Below the pieces are notes generated by a model. The model saw nothing but the letters and a program-made list of their open reading frames with translations. It searched no databases and was not told the DNA's origin. From Actinomycetes bacterium (GTDB lineage Bacteria; Actinomycetota; Actinomycetes; Actinomycetales; Dermatophilaceae), in contig JAEXXY010000315.1 in NCBI GenBank assembly GCA_023451855.1, forward strand, positions 1 to 13,539: a stretch of DNA of 13,539 nucleotides, given 5' to 3'. How positions within the stretch are numbered: the stretch's first letter is position 1; every line of letters starts with the position of its first letter. A program made the position numbers and the translations under genes. Of this stretch, positions 1 to 7,140 are shown piece by piece.

Positions 1-1615
1 CGGTCGGGGTGACGGCGGCCGAGGCGGCGGAGTCGGGGCCGGTGCCGACGGCGTTGGTGGCCGAGACCTTGAAGGTGTAGGCGGTGCCGTTGGTCAGGCC
101 GGTGACGGTGGTGGTCGTCGCGGGTGGGGTGCCGGTGACGGTGACCGGGGTGCCGGCGGTGGTGCCGGTGTACGGGGTGACGGTGTAGCTGGTGATCGCG
201 CTGCCGCCGTTGGACGGCGCGGTCCAGGACACGGTGGCCTGCTTGTCCCCGGCGGTCGCGGTGACCCCGGTGGGTGCCGCGGGCGCGGTCGGTGCTGCGG
301 TCGCCGTGGAGAAGACGGCGTCGACGTAGTAGCCCTCGGCCTGGAAGGTGAGGTTCGGGAACCCGCTCGAGGTGCCGTAGCGGTAGACGCCATTGCCGCC
401 GCTGACGCCGTCTCTCAAGGCGTGCAGGGGTGGGCTGTCGACGCCCGTGCTGAAGTAGAACGAGTCGGCGGCGTAGTGGCCGTTCGGCGCGAAGAACGAG
501 GCGACGTAGACCGTGCCGGCGGTGATCGACACCGGCGTGGCGAAGGTGACCTGCTGCCAGCCGGTGGCGGTCTCGTTGGTGAAGGTCGCACTCGCCAGCT
601 TGGTGCCCGAGGACGTCCACAGGCTGCCGATGTGGGTGCCGGTGTTGAGCGTCCCCTTGTAGAAGCGGATGCCGGTGACCTGCCCGTTGACGTCGGAGGT
701 GAACTTGGTCCCGAGCTCGGTCGAGTTCGGGTCGCCCTGGTCCGTGGTGCTCGGCACCGTCGACGCGGACCAGATCGTGCACGGGGTGCAGGAGACGCCC
801 TGGGGCGTGACGGGGCTCGAGGCCGTCGACTCCGCGCTGGTGCCGATCGCGTTCGTCGCCGACACCGTGAAGGTGTACGTCGTGCCGTTGGTCAGGCCGG
901 AGACGGTCGTGGTCGAGGCCGGCGGGTTGCCGGTGATCTTGACCGTCGTCTGCGCCACGGCGCCGATGTACGGGGTGACGGTGTAGCCGGTGATCGGGCT
1001 GCCGCCGTCCGGGGGCACGGCCCAGCTCACCTGGGCCGAGCCGTTGCCCGGGGTCGCGGTGACGCTCGTCGGGGCGGCTGGGGCGGCCGCCGGTCCGGTG
1101 TTCGTGTTGAAGAGCACGTCGACCCAGTAGTTGGTCGCCTCGTCGGTCTGCGTCGGGAACGAGCTGCTGGCCGTGTTGAGGAACACCCCGTTCGTCGTCC
1201 CGTTCGTGTTGCGCAGGGCGTGGAGCGGTGGGCTGTCGACCGTGCCGCTGAGGTACGGGCCCGGCGAGGGCGGCGGGTAGAAGTAGGAGCCCTCCGCGGC
1301 CGTGTGTCCACGGGGCGCGAAGTACGACGCCACGTACGTGACGTTCGCGTTGATGGCCACGGGGCTGGTGAAGGTGACCTGCTGCCAGCCGGAGGCGGTC
1401 TCGTTGCTGAACGTCGCTGTCGCCAGCCTCGTGCCGGAGGCGGTCCACAGGTTCCCCACGTGCGTCCCGGTGTTCGCCGTGGACTTGTAGAACCGGATGC
1501 CCGAGACAAAGCCCGAGGTGTCCGACCGGAACTTCACGCCGACCTCGGTCGCGGTCGCGCTGCCCGAGTCGACCACGCCCGGTGTGGCCCCCGCGCCCCA
1601 GACGGAGCACGTGCA
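1..1615 (-). repeat. Tandem in-gene repeat: DUF4082 + fn3 module, two copies
   Basis: The 3' part of the minus-strand gene contains the same module twice. Copy one covers about 1615-796 and copy two about 790-1. The copies align at an offset of 828 bases over the DUF4082 part, for example a 22-base identical run at 543-564 and 1371-1392. The offset falls to 798 in the fn3 part because copy one has about 10 extra residues, rich in proline and serine, around 1255-1285. The copies are similar but clearly diverged elsewhere, so this is an older duplication. Further copies may lie beyond the left edge. Confidence 0.85.
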
Positions 1616-3556
1616 GCCGACGTTGACCGAGGCGCCGGCTGCGGGCGTCTCGAGGTTGCCGCTGTCGTCGACGGCCCGGGACCGGATCGTCGTGCTTGGG
1701 CTCCCGTGCGCCACCCAGCTGTAGCTCCAGCTCGTCGTGCCGGTCGCCGGGTGCCACGTCGCGCCGTTGTCTGTCGACACCTCCACGCCGGCGACGACGC
1801 CGCCGCCCGTGTCGGACGCCGTCCCGGAGATCGTGATCTTGCCACCGTCGCCGACGGTGGACCCGCTGGTCGGCGCTGTGATGCTAGAGGCGGGGGCGGT
1901 GGTGTCGGTGGAGGCGGAGGCGGTGGACAACCCGCTGATGAGGGCGTACGGCTGCGCGCCCATGTCGGCGAAGAGGTTGACGGTGGCCTGCTGCATGGCG
2001 CTGTCGGGCGTCGAGGCGGGGTCCGCGAGGCCCCACGACCACTGCACGGTGCCGGCACCGAAGACCAACGCCCCACTCGCGGCCCGATACATGGTCAGGT
2101 TGTGGGTCGCGCTCTGGTTGGCGGCCGTCGTGCCTCCGTAGTCGGTGAAGATCTCGGCCGTCGTCGACGTGGTGGACGACAGCCGGAACAGGCCGGCCGG
2201 CCGGAAGCCGTTGTCGGCGTCCATGTCCCACTCGTAGCCCAGGGTGCCGTTCCCGGCGCCGAGGGTGTACGTCTGGCCGTTGCCGAGCCTGGCCACCGCG
2301 GTGTTGCGCCACAGGCGCAGCTTGGAGTAGGCCGAGGGCACCTTGATGTCGGTGGTGCCGGAGTTGACCATGAACTGCTGCCCGGTCAACGCGTTCTGCG
2401 GGTTGCCGCCGTCGGCGGGAGGGCTGAACCGGGGGTCCTGCCACGTGCCCGTCCACGTCGGCGGGTCCTGCGGGTCGGTGGGGGCGTTGTAGTGCGTCTC
2501 CTTGTAGCAGACGAGAGTCCGGTTGGCCGTGTTGGTGCCGTCGATGCTGTTCTGGAAGCGCGTCTTCCAGAACACCTCGTTGCCGCTGAAGAAGGCGAGG
2601 TTGACGCCGGCGTCACGGGCCGCCTCGACGTTCGCGCGCTGGGTGCCCGACCAGTACTCGTCGTGCCCCACCGACATGAAGACCTTGTGGTTGCGCAGCA
2701 GGGCGCCTCCTGCCGCGGTCCCCGTGTCGACGCTGCTGCTGTACGCCACGTCGTAGCCGTTGGCCTCGAGGAAACGGATCATCGGGTACTCGGAGTACGT
2801 GAGCCAGCTGCGGCCGCCGTCGTCGAGCGCCGTGTGCCACGGCCGGTTGTAGGACACCATCGAGGCGCCCTTGTACGCGTCCGGGCTGCCGGGCGGGCAG
2901 CTGGTGCTGCACGTGTAGAGGCTGTTGCCCCCGTAGCTGTTGTAGGCCTGCCACGTCTGGTCCGACGTCTGGACCAGCAGGTCCGAGTGGCTCGCGTCGT
3001 TGCGGACGACGAACGGGATGATGCTGGCACCGTTGGTGTCGGTGCGCACGAGCCGGGCCAGGTAGACGCCGGACACTGCGGTGCTCGGCACCGTCCACGA
3101 CGCCGATGTGCCCCAGTTGCCGCAGTCGATGAGGCCGGTGACGTTTTGGACGATGCAGGCCGGCTGCGTCTGGGGAAGCGTGGCCGAGGGCTGCACGTTG
3201 GGCGCGACCAGGCGAGCGCCGTTGCCCTGGTAGTAGCCCATCCGGTAGACGTCGATGCGGTAGGCCCTGGCCGGGGTGCTGATCTTGAACGTCACGGTCT
3301 CCCCGACGTTGACGCTCATCGACGTGGCGAAGCCCTGGATCGTCGAGTCGCCGGCGCCGCTGACCTGCCAGCTGCTCGGGGCGGTGCCGGGCTGGGTGTT
3401 CTCACAGGCGATGACGTTGACGACCGGCGGGCCACAGGGGCCGGCACCGGCGGCCTGCTCGGCCGGCAGCGTGACGACCGCAGCGAGGGCCGCGACGAGG
3501 CACGCCACCACGAAGGCAGTGGTGCGGCGCAGGCGGCCTCGAGCGGACTTTCCCAC
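1..3556 (-). CDS. Secreted modular protein: DMFase-beta-like domain, Ig-like domain, two DUF4082-fn3 modules (C-terminus outside window)
   Basis: About 1185 residues are visible and the frame is open to base 1, so the C-terminus is missing. The protein opens with a Sec-type signal peptide: basic n-region (KSARGRLRR), hydrophobic core at about residues 12-30, likely cleavage near 35-38. Residues of about 85-535 resemble the C-terminal domain of the N,N-dimethylformamidase beta subunit, with GYYQGNGARL (about 106-115), YNSYGG (205-210), GHDEYW (297-302) and SGNEVFW (about 324-330). An Ig-like domain follows (about 556-646), then DUF4082 (about 648-815), fn3 (about 820-920), a second DUF4082 (about 923-1083) and a second fn3 (about 1088 to the edge). 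GTG at 3556 is chosen because GGAGGG lies just upstream; an in-frame GTG 15 bases earlier has no such site. The protein is probably exported or wall-associated. Enzyme activity on amides is not shown, and DUF4082 and fn3 probably bind or space. It is divergent from rplY and apparently monocistronic here. Confidence 0.88.
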   Translation of the reverse strand, partial: MGKSARGRLRRTTAFVVACLVAALAAVVTLPAEQAAGAGPCGPPVVNVIACENTQPGTAPSSWQVSGAGDSTIQGFATSMSVNVGETVTFKISTPARAYRIDVYRMGYYQGNGARLVAPNVQPSATLPQTQPACIVQNVTGLIDCGNWGTSASWTVPSTAVSGVYLARLVRTDTNGASIIPFVVRNDASHSDLLVQTSDQTWQAYNSYGGNSLYTCSTSCPPGSPDAYKGASMVSYNRPWHTALDDGGRSWLTYSEYPMIRFLEANGYDVAYSSSVDTGTAAGGALLRNHKVFMSVGHDEYWSGTQRANVEAARDAGVNLAFFSGNEVFWKTRFQNSIDGTNTANRTLVCYKETHYNAPTDPQDPPTWTGTWQDPRFSPPADGGNPQNALTGQQFMVNSGTTDIKVPSAYSKLRLWRNTAVARLGNGQTYTLGAGNGTLGYEWDMDADNGFRPAGLFRLSSTTSTTAEIFTDYGGTTAANQSATHNLTMYRAASGALVFGAGTVQWSWGLADPASTPDSAMQQATVNLFADMGAQPYALISGLSTASASTDTTAPASSITAPTSGSTVGDGGKITISGTASDTGGGVVAGVEVSTDNGATWHPATGTTSWSYSWVAHGSPSTTIRSRAVDDSGNLETPAAGASVNVGCTCSVWGAGATPGVVDSGSATATEVGVKFRSDTSGFVSGIRFYKSTANTGTHVGNLWTASGTRLATATFSNETASGWQQVTFTSPVAINANVTYVASYFAPRGHTAAEGSYFYPPPSPGPYLSGTVDSPPLHALRNTNGTTNGVFLNTASSSFPTQTDEATNYWVDVLFNTNTGPAAAPAAPTSVTATPGNGSAQVSWAVPPDGGSPITGYTVTPYIGAVAQTTVKITGNPPASTTTVSGLTNGTTYTFTVSATNAIGTSAESTASSPVTPQGVSCTPCTIWSASTVPSTTDQGDPNSTELGTKFTSDVNGQVTGIRFYKGTLNTGTHIGSLWTSSGTKLASATFTNETATGWQQVTFATPVSITAGTVYVASFFAPNGHYAADSFYFSTGVDSPPLHALRDGVSGGNGVYRYGTSSGFPNLTFQAEGYYVDAVFSTATAAPTAPAAPTGVTATAGDKQATVSWTAPSNGGSAITSYTVTPYTGTTAGTPVTVTGTPPATTTTVTGLTNGTAYTFKVSATNAVGTGPDSAASAAVTPT

Positions 3557-3559
3557 CTG

Positions 3560-3565
3560 CCCTCC
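3560..3565 (-). promoter_or_regulatory. Shine-Dalgarno site deciding the GTG start of the secreted protein
   Basis: On the minus strand GGAGGG is followed by CAG and then GTG at 3556-3554. Spacing is short (3-4 bases), but the upstream in-frame GTG at 3571 has no purine-rich site before it, so the inner GTG is preferred. Confidence 0.55.
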
Positions 3566-3859
3566 CCCCACGAGCTGAAGAGACCGGTCGATTCGACCCG
3601 ATGAGCGCATTGCAACCGCCTTCACCCTCGGCGCAGCGCGCCGACCCACCCTTTGCGGCGCATCGTGCGGCCCGGGCCCCCACCCTCGTCGGCCTGCTGC
3701 GCCGGTTCGAGCGTAGAACGCCTCGAGCCCACGGCGGCCGCGTATCCGTTATGTCCGCCCGTGCCACTCCAGCGCCCGAGACGCGCCGGGACGATGCCGC
3801 GCGGTGGTGGGCGTGGGGGTGGGCGGCTCACCCTGTGCCGAGTGGTCGGTGCGACAGAT

Positions 3860-3889
3860 TTCGTGCTCGACGGGGCTGTCCACTAGGAT
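3860..3889 (+). promoter_or_regulatory. Candidate sigma-A promoter for rplY
   Basis: TAGGAT at 3884-3889 fits the actinobacterial -10 pattern TANNNT. TTCGTG at 3860-3865 is a weak -35 match, with an 18-base spacer. The predicted transcription start, near 3895-3896, would give a leader of about 215 bases before the rplY start at 4110 and would place the structured element below at the very 5' end of the RNA. Call by eye; the -35 is poor. Confidence 0.4.
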
Positions 3890-3899
3890 CGACCAGTTG

Positions 3900-3987
3900 C
3901 CTCGGCGAGGGACGGTGCACGGCTGCGAGAGCAGGACGTGACGAGGTCCGTGATCGACGCGGTGGTCCTGACGTGGAGCTCTCCTCG
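3900..3987 (+). ncRNA. Candidate structured 5' leader of rplY with 5S loop-E-like sequence
   Basis: Inverted repeats are dense here. CCTC (3900-3903) can pair with GAGG (3907-3910). GAGAGC (3927-3932) can pair with GCTCTC (3978-3983), and AGGAC (3933-3937) with GTCCT (3965-3969), giving one stem of 11 pairs with a bulge on its 3' side. CGAGG (3906-3910) can pair with CCTCG (3983-3987) at its base. GACGGTG (3911-3917) and CGAGAGCAGG (3926-3935) also resemble the two strands of 5S rRNA loop E (roughly GATGGTA and CGAGAGTAGG, from memory), joined by a small hairpin (GCA/TGC). L25 binds loop E, so feedback control is a reasonable inference. No covariation evidence is available. Confidence 0.35.
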
Positions 3988-4109
3988 GTCGGGTTCGCCT
4001 CTGCGTGCGTATCTCACCGACCCACCGCTCCGTCACCGCTGACCCACCGCGCGTCGACCCGCGTCGAGGCCACCCACACCATGCTCGTTCCACGACCCCA
4101 GGAGTCCCC

Positions 4110-4808
4110 GTGTCCTCCGACATCACCAAGCTCGTCGCCGTCAAGCGCACGGAGTTCGGCAAGGGCGCTGCCCGCAAGATCCGCCGCTCCGGCAACATCC
4201 CCGCCGTCATCTACGGCCACGGCACCGAGCCGGTCCACATCTCCCTGCCGGGCCACGACACCATGCTCGCGCTCAAGCACGTCAACGCGCTGCTGACGAT
4301 CGTCGTCGAGGGCGACGAGCAGCTCGCTCTCGCCAAGGACGTCCAGCGCGACCCGATCAAGCCGGTCATCGAGCACGTCGACCTCGTCGTCGTGCGTCGC
4401 GGCGAGAAGGTCACCGTCGACGTCCCGGTGCACCTCGAGGGCGAGGCAGCCCCCGAGACCGTCGTCACGCTCGACCACGCCACCCTGCAGCTGCTCGTGG
4501 CCGCCACCGACATCCCCGAGAACGTCACCGTCTCGGTCGAGGGCCTCGAGGCCGGCACCCAGGTGCTCGCCGGCGCCGTCGAGCTGCCCTCGGGCGCCGA
4601 GCTCGTCACCGACGCCGAGGCGCTCGTCGTCAACGTCACGCAGGCCGTGTCCGCCGAGGCCCTCGAGGCCGAGCTCGCCGAGGCCGAGGCCGAGGCCGGC
4701 ATCGAGCGCGAGGAGCACGAGGAGCCTGCCGAGGGCGAGGGCGCGGAGGCTGCCGAGGGCGAGTCCGCCGAGGGCGCCGAGGCGAAGGCCGAGGGCGACG
4801 AGGCCTGA
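4110..4808 (+). CDS. rplY: 50S ribosomal protein L25, general stress protein Ctc form
   Basis: This is a 232-residue protein starting at GTG 4110, with AGGAG at 4100-4104 upstream. It binds 5S rRNA in the large ribosomal subunit. Residues 1 to about 95 form the L25 core, including GKGAARKIRRSG (18-28 region) and PAVIYGHG (31-38), typical of the 5S-binding N-terminus. Residues of about 100-180 form the second beta domain found in the longer CTC/TL5 type. Residues 181-232 are a low-complexity acidic tail of Glu, Ala and Gly, common in high-GC actinobacterial versions and presumably disordered. The longer frame starting at 4005 lacks a ribosome site and homology, so it is not used. It is followed by pth, as is usual in Actinobacteria. 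The prs/glmU genes often found upstream are absent, replaced by the divergent secreted-protein gene. Confidence 0.97.
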   Translation: MSSDITKLVAVKRTEFGKGAARKIRRSGNIPAVIYGHGTEPVHISLPGHDTMLALKHVNALLTIVVEGDEQLALAKDVQRDPIKPVIEHVDLVVVRRGEKVTVDVPVHLEGEAAPETVVTLDHATLQLLVAATDIPENVTVSVEGLEAGTQVLAGAVELPSGAELVTDAEALVVNVTQAVSAEALEAELAEAEAEAGIEREEHEEPAEGEGAEAAEGESAEGAEAKAEGDEA

Positions 4809-4827
4809 GCCTCTCCACCCACGCGTC

Positions 4828-4866
4828 CACGGGCCTCGTCCGAGCCATCGCTCGGCGGGGCCCGTG
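4828..4866 (+). terminator. Strong GC hairpin between rplY and pth, possible intrinsic terminator or attenuator
   Basis: Outer arm CACGGGCC (4828-4835) pairs with GGCCCGTG near 4859-4866, and inner arm CCGAGC (4840-4845) pairs with GCTCGG (4850-4855) around a CATC loop. There is no U-tract after it, as is frequent for GC-rich actinobacterial terminators. Because pth starts only 78 bases later with no clear promoter of its own, partial read-through or an mRNA-processing role is as likely as full termination. Confidence 0.5.
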
Positions 4867-4943
4867 CGCGCGTCCGGGCCCCGCCTGCCCGCGTGACCCG
4901 GCACGCACACACCCGCAGACAGACCGACCGGATCGAGGACCTC

Positions 4944-5537
4944 ATGGACACCTGGCTCGTCGTCGGGCTCGGAAATCCCGGCCCCGCCTACGCCGGCAAC
5001 CGGCACAACGTCGGAGCCATGGCGCTCGACGAGCTCGCCGGCCGCGCCGTCGGCGGACGAGCGATCCTCAAGTCGCACAAGGCCGGTCGGGCCGCCGTCG
5101 CGGAGGCACGCTTGCGCGTCGGTGGCCCCAAGGTCGTGCTTGCGGTGCCGACGACGTACATGAACGAGTCAGGCTCGCCGGTGGCGGGCTTGTCCAAGTA
5201 CTACGACGTGCCGCCCGAGCGGCTCGTCGTCCTTCACGACGAGCTCGACATCGAGGCCGGAGCCGTGCGGCTCAAGCTCGGCGGGGGAGAGGGCGGCCAC
5301 AACGGCCTCCGGTCGATATCGCGCTCGATCGGGACGCGTGACTACCTCCGCGTCCGCCTCGGCATCGGCCGGCCCCCGGGCCGGCAGGACCCGGCGGACT
5401 TCGTCCTCAAGGACTTCTCCAAGGCCGAGCGCACCGAGGTGCTGCCCTTCCTCGTCGATGAGGGGGCCGACGCCGTCGAGGCACTGATCGAGGTCGGCCT
5501 GCTCGACGCTCAGCAGCGCTTCCACTCACCGCGCTGA
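4944..5537 (+). CDS. pth: Peptidyl-tRNA hydrolase
   Basis: This 197-residue cytoplasmic enzyme is the normal length for bacterial Pth. It releases peptides from peptidyl-tRNAs that drop off ribosomes. The N-terminal signature GLGNPG (8-13) with Y16 and the H21-N22 pair is intact. TYMN (71-74), HDELD (98-102) and GGHNG (117-121) supply the other known functional residues (equivalents of E. coli N10, H20, M67, N68, D93 and N114 are N11, H21, M73, N74, D99 and N120). ATG 4944 is chosen because the conserved core starts at residue 4 and GAGGA lies at 4935-4939. It sits 135 bases after rplY, with the hairpin between, and is probably co-transcribed in part. Confidence 0.97.
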   Translation: MDTWLVVGLGNPGPAYAGNRHNVGAMALDELAGRAVGGRAILKSHKAGRAAVAEARLRVGGPKVVLAVPTTYMNESGSPVAGLSKYYDVPPERLVVLHDELDIEAGAVRLKLGGGEGGHNGLRSISRSIGTRDYLRVRLGIGRPPGRQDPADFVLKDFSKAERTEVLPFLVDEGADAVEALIEVGLLDAQQRFHSPR

Positions 5538-5549
5538 CACCTCGGCGCC

Positions 5550-5622
5550 TCCCGGATTCGGGAATCGTGCCCTGCAGTCCACGGCGCGTGCCACTCTGTG
5601 GGCGTCAGGCCCGTGTGCGGGC
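5550..5622 (+). terminator. Weak hairpins after pth, possible terminator
   Basis: Two small perfect hairpins lie in the gap between pth and the sugar cluster: TCCCG/CGGGA with a GATT loop (5550-5563) and GCCCG/CGGGC with a TGTG loop (5609-5622). Neither has a U-tract. They mark a plausible boundary between the housekeeping pair and the glycan cluster. In this GC-rich sequence such short stems are also expected by chance. Confidence 0.22.
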
Positions 5623-5671
5623 GGGGCGGCGCGTCGGCCCTGGGGGGGCCGGTGCCCCTGGGGGTGGGACC

Positions 5672-5678
5672 GGAGGGG
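5672..5678 (+). promoter_or_regulatory. Shine-Dalgarno site of the LpxA-like gene
   Basis: GGAGGGG ends five bases before ATG 5684. It selects this ATG over the upstream ATG at 5567, whose extra 39 residues are Arg/Gly-rich and unlike the family. Confidence 0.7.
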
Positions 5679-5683
5679 TGTGC

Positions 5684-6415
5684 ATGACGGCGACGAGGGT
5701 GTCGACGTCCGCGTTCGTCGGACCGGGTGTCGAGCTCGGGGTCGGTGTGTCGGTCGGGCCGTTCGCGGTGCTCGTCGGTCCCACCCGCATCGGTGACCAC
5801 GTGCGCATCGGCCCGGGAACGCACGTGGGCGGTGCTCCGGAGATCGCCTCGGTGCGGCAGAACGACGCGTGGGACGGGGACCTCGACCACCACGAGGTGC
5901 GCATCGGGAGCCACAGCGTCCTGCGGGACCACGTCGTCGTCCACCACGGGAGCGTCCGGCCGACGACGATCGGCGCTGGATGCCAGATCTTCAGCCGCGC
6001 CTACGTGGCCCACGACGTCCAGGTCGGTGATGGCGTCACCCTCTCGGCCGGCGTCAGCCTCGGCGGCCACGTCACGGTCCGCCCCCGGGCCAACCTCGGG
6101 CTCAACGTGAGCGTCCACCAGCGACGCGTCGTCGGTGGCCTCGCGATGGTGGGGATGGGGACGCCCGTCGTCAGGGACGTCCCGCCCTTCGCCACCGTCT
6201 ACGGCGTGCCCGCCCGCGTCCGCGATGGCAACCGGTTCGGGATGGAACGGGCCGGCCTCTCCCACGACGACATCGAGGTCCTCGTCGAGTTCCTCGCCAC
6301 GGGGCGTCTGCCCGATGGCGCGATGCTGCCGGACGCGGTTCGCGCTGAGCTCGACTGGTGGCACGGGCTGCCGGGGCGGATGGAGATGGAGCGTGCGGCA
6401 TGGGCGCGGACGTGA
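5684..6415 (+). CDS. LpxA-like acyltransferase (left-handed beta-helix)
   Basis: This is a 243-residue protein with hexapeptide repeats over about residues 8-165 and the C-terminal helical region typical of LpxA. In the LpxA family the enzyme moves an acyl group from acyl carrier protein to a UDP-amino sugar. YVAHD (107-111) matches the segment around the E. coli LpxA catalytic H125, so H110 is the likely general base. GGHV (127-130) and SVHQ (143-146) match the segments of H144 and H160. The position of H122 is Tyr (Y107). The segment VRDVPPFATVYGVPAR (163-178) followed by a GNRFGMERAGLS motif (182-193) also follows LpxA. It heads the cluster with a strong ribosome site and overlaps the next gene by 16 bases. 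LPS is not expected in this lineage, so the product is probably another acylated sugar nucleotide. Acyl chain length cannot be read from the sequence. Confidence 0.88.
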   Translation: MTATRVSTSAFVGPGVELGVGVSVGPFAVLVGPTRIGDHVRIGPGTHVGGAPEIASVRQNDAWDGDLDHHEVRIGSHSVLRDHVVVHHGSVRPTTIGAGCQIFSRAYVAHDVQVGDGVTLSAGVSLGGHVTVRPRANLGLNVSVHQRRVVGGLAMVGMGTPVVRDVPPFATVYGVPARVRDGNRFGMERAGLSHDDIEVLVEFLATGRLPDGAMLPDAVRAELDWWHGLPGRMEMERAAWART

Positions 6416-7140
6416 CCCACGGGTTGCTGCCTCTGGTCCTCGTGGCCGGTGGCGGCCTGGCTCGTGAGACGGCGGTCGCGGCGCGAGCCGCCGGCCGCGT
6501 CGTCCTCGGCTGCCTCGACGACGACCCTGCGACCTGGGGTCGGGAGGTCGGGCCCGGCCTCAGGTCGCTCGGTGGCGTCGACGACGCCGGCACGTACGCC
6601 GGCTCCCAGTTCCTCGTCTGTGCCGGCAAGGGTGCGGTGCGCGAGCGGCTCGTGGCCCGGCTCGGGGCCCTGGGGGTCGGCGACGACCGCTTCGCGACCC
6701 TGGTGCACCCCGACGCGTCCCTCGCCGTCGACACGGTGCTCGGAGCGGGCGCCGTCATGCTGGCCGGTGTGGTGGCCACCTCCGGCGTCGTCATCGGAGA
6801 CCACGTCGTGTGCATGCCGAACGTCGTCCTGACCCATGACGACCGGCTCGGTGACTACGCCACCCTCTGCGCCGGCGTGGTGCTCGGTGGCAGCGTGTCC
6901 GTCGGCCGGGCCGCCTACATCGGGATGGCCACCTCCGTCAGGGAGGGCACGCGCGTGGGGGCCGGCGCCCTCGTCGGGATGGGTGCCGTCGTGCTCCACG
7001 ACGTCGGCCGGGACGAGACGTGGGTCGGGGTGCCGGCAGCCCCCCTTCCCGGGCGCTCCGGTGCAGCAGGTCCGGCTGGCCCTGACGGGTCGGCTGGCAC
7101 CTCGCGGGCACCGTCGCCCTCGGGGACCGGTGGTGCGTGA
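6400..7140 (+). CDS. PglD/NeuD-family sugar acyltransferase
   Basis: This 246-residue protein has two parts. Residues of about 11-100 form the Rossmann-like N-terminal domain of the PglD/NeuD family (LVLVAGGGLARE, 12-23). Residues of about 103-212 form a left-handed beta-helix with LTHDDRLGD (144-152), where H146 lies where the catalytic His of PglD is found. Family members acetylate an amino group on a nucleotide sugar with acetyl-CoA, often beside a DegT-type aminotransferase. Residues after about 217 form a Gly/Ala/Pro/Ser tail with no recognisable fold. ATG 6400 has GGAG at 6388-6391. GTG 6412, which would make a GTGA overlap with the upstream stop, is an alternative start. The stop touches the next start, so translation is coupled on both sides. 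Confidence 0.88.
   Translation: MGADVTHGLLPLVLVAGGGLARETAVAARAAGRVVLGCLDDDPATWGREVGPGLRSLGGVDDAGTYAGSQFLVCAGKGAVRERLVARLGALGVGDDRFATLVHPDASLAVDTVLGAGAVMLAGVVATSGVVIGDHVVCMPNVVLTHDDRLGDYATLCAGVVLGGSVSVGRAAYIGMATSVREGTRVGAGALVGMGAVVLHDVGRDETWVGVPAAPLPGRSGAAGPAGPDGSAGTSRAPSPSGTGGA

Larger units (their letters stand above)
3557..4109. other. Divergent intergenic region between the secreted-protein gene and rplY
   Basis: This stretch of 553 bases separates two divergent genes. The rplY-proximal half holds a promoter candidate and a structured leader, listed separately. Bases 3557-3850 show no convincing gene: open frames there are GC-driven, lack ribosome sites and encode Arg/Pro/Ala-rich low-complexity peptides. 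No tRNA T-arm with the full GTTCGANNC pattern was found. I could not identify a clear promoter for the minus-strand gene. Confidence 0.6.

Noticed and set aside
422..3604. Plus-strand open frame of 1060 codons
   Set aside because: It is antisense to the secreted-protein gene, is dominated by Arg, Val, Gly and Ala, and has no recognisable domain. The minus strand has a signal peptide and clear domains, so this is a GC-driven shadow.
3700..3720. GGTTCGAG read as a tRNA T-arm
   Set aside because: The bases after it do not supply the expected pairing C residues, and no acceptor, D or anticodon arms fit upstream.
3710..3750. Minus-strand TACGCT and GGATAC boxes as a promoter for the secreted protein
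   Set aside because: TACGCT fits TANNNT, but no -35 hexamer lies at 16-19 bases, and the GGATAC/CGTTC pair is spaced wrongly for an ECF-type promoter.
3601..4004. Arg/Pro-rich open frames in the divergent intergenic region
   Set aside because: They have no ribosome site and no domain, and they overlap the promoter and leader; composition is as expected by chance in high-GC DNA.
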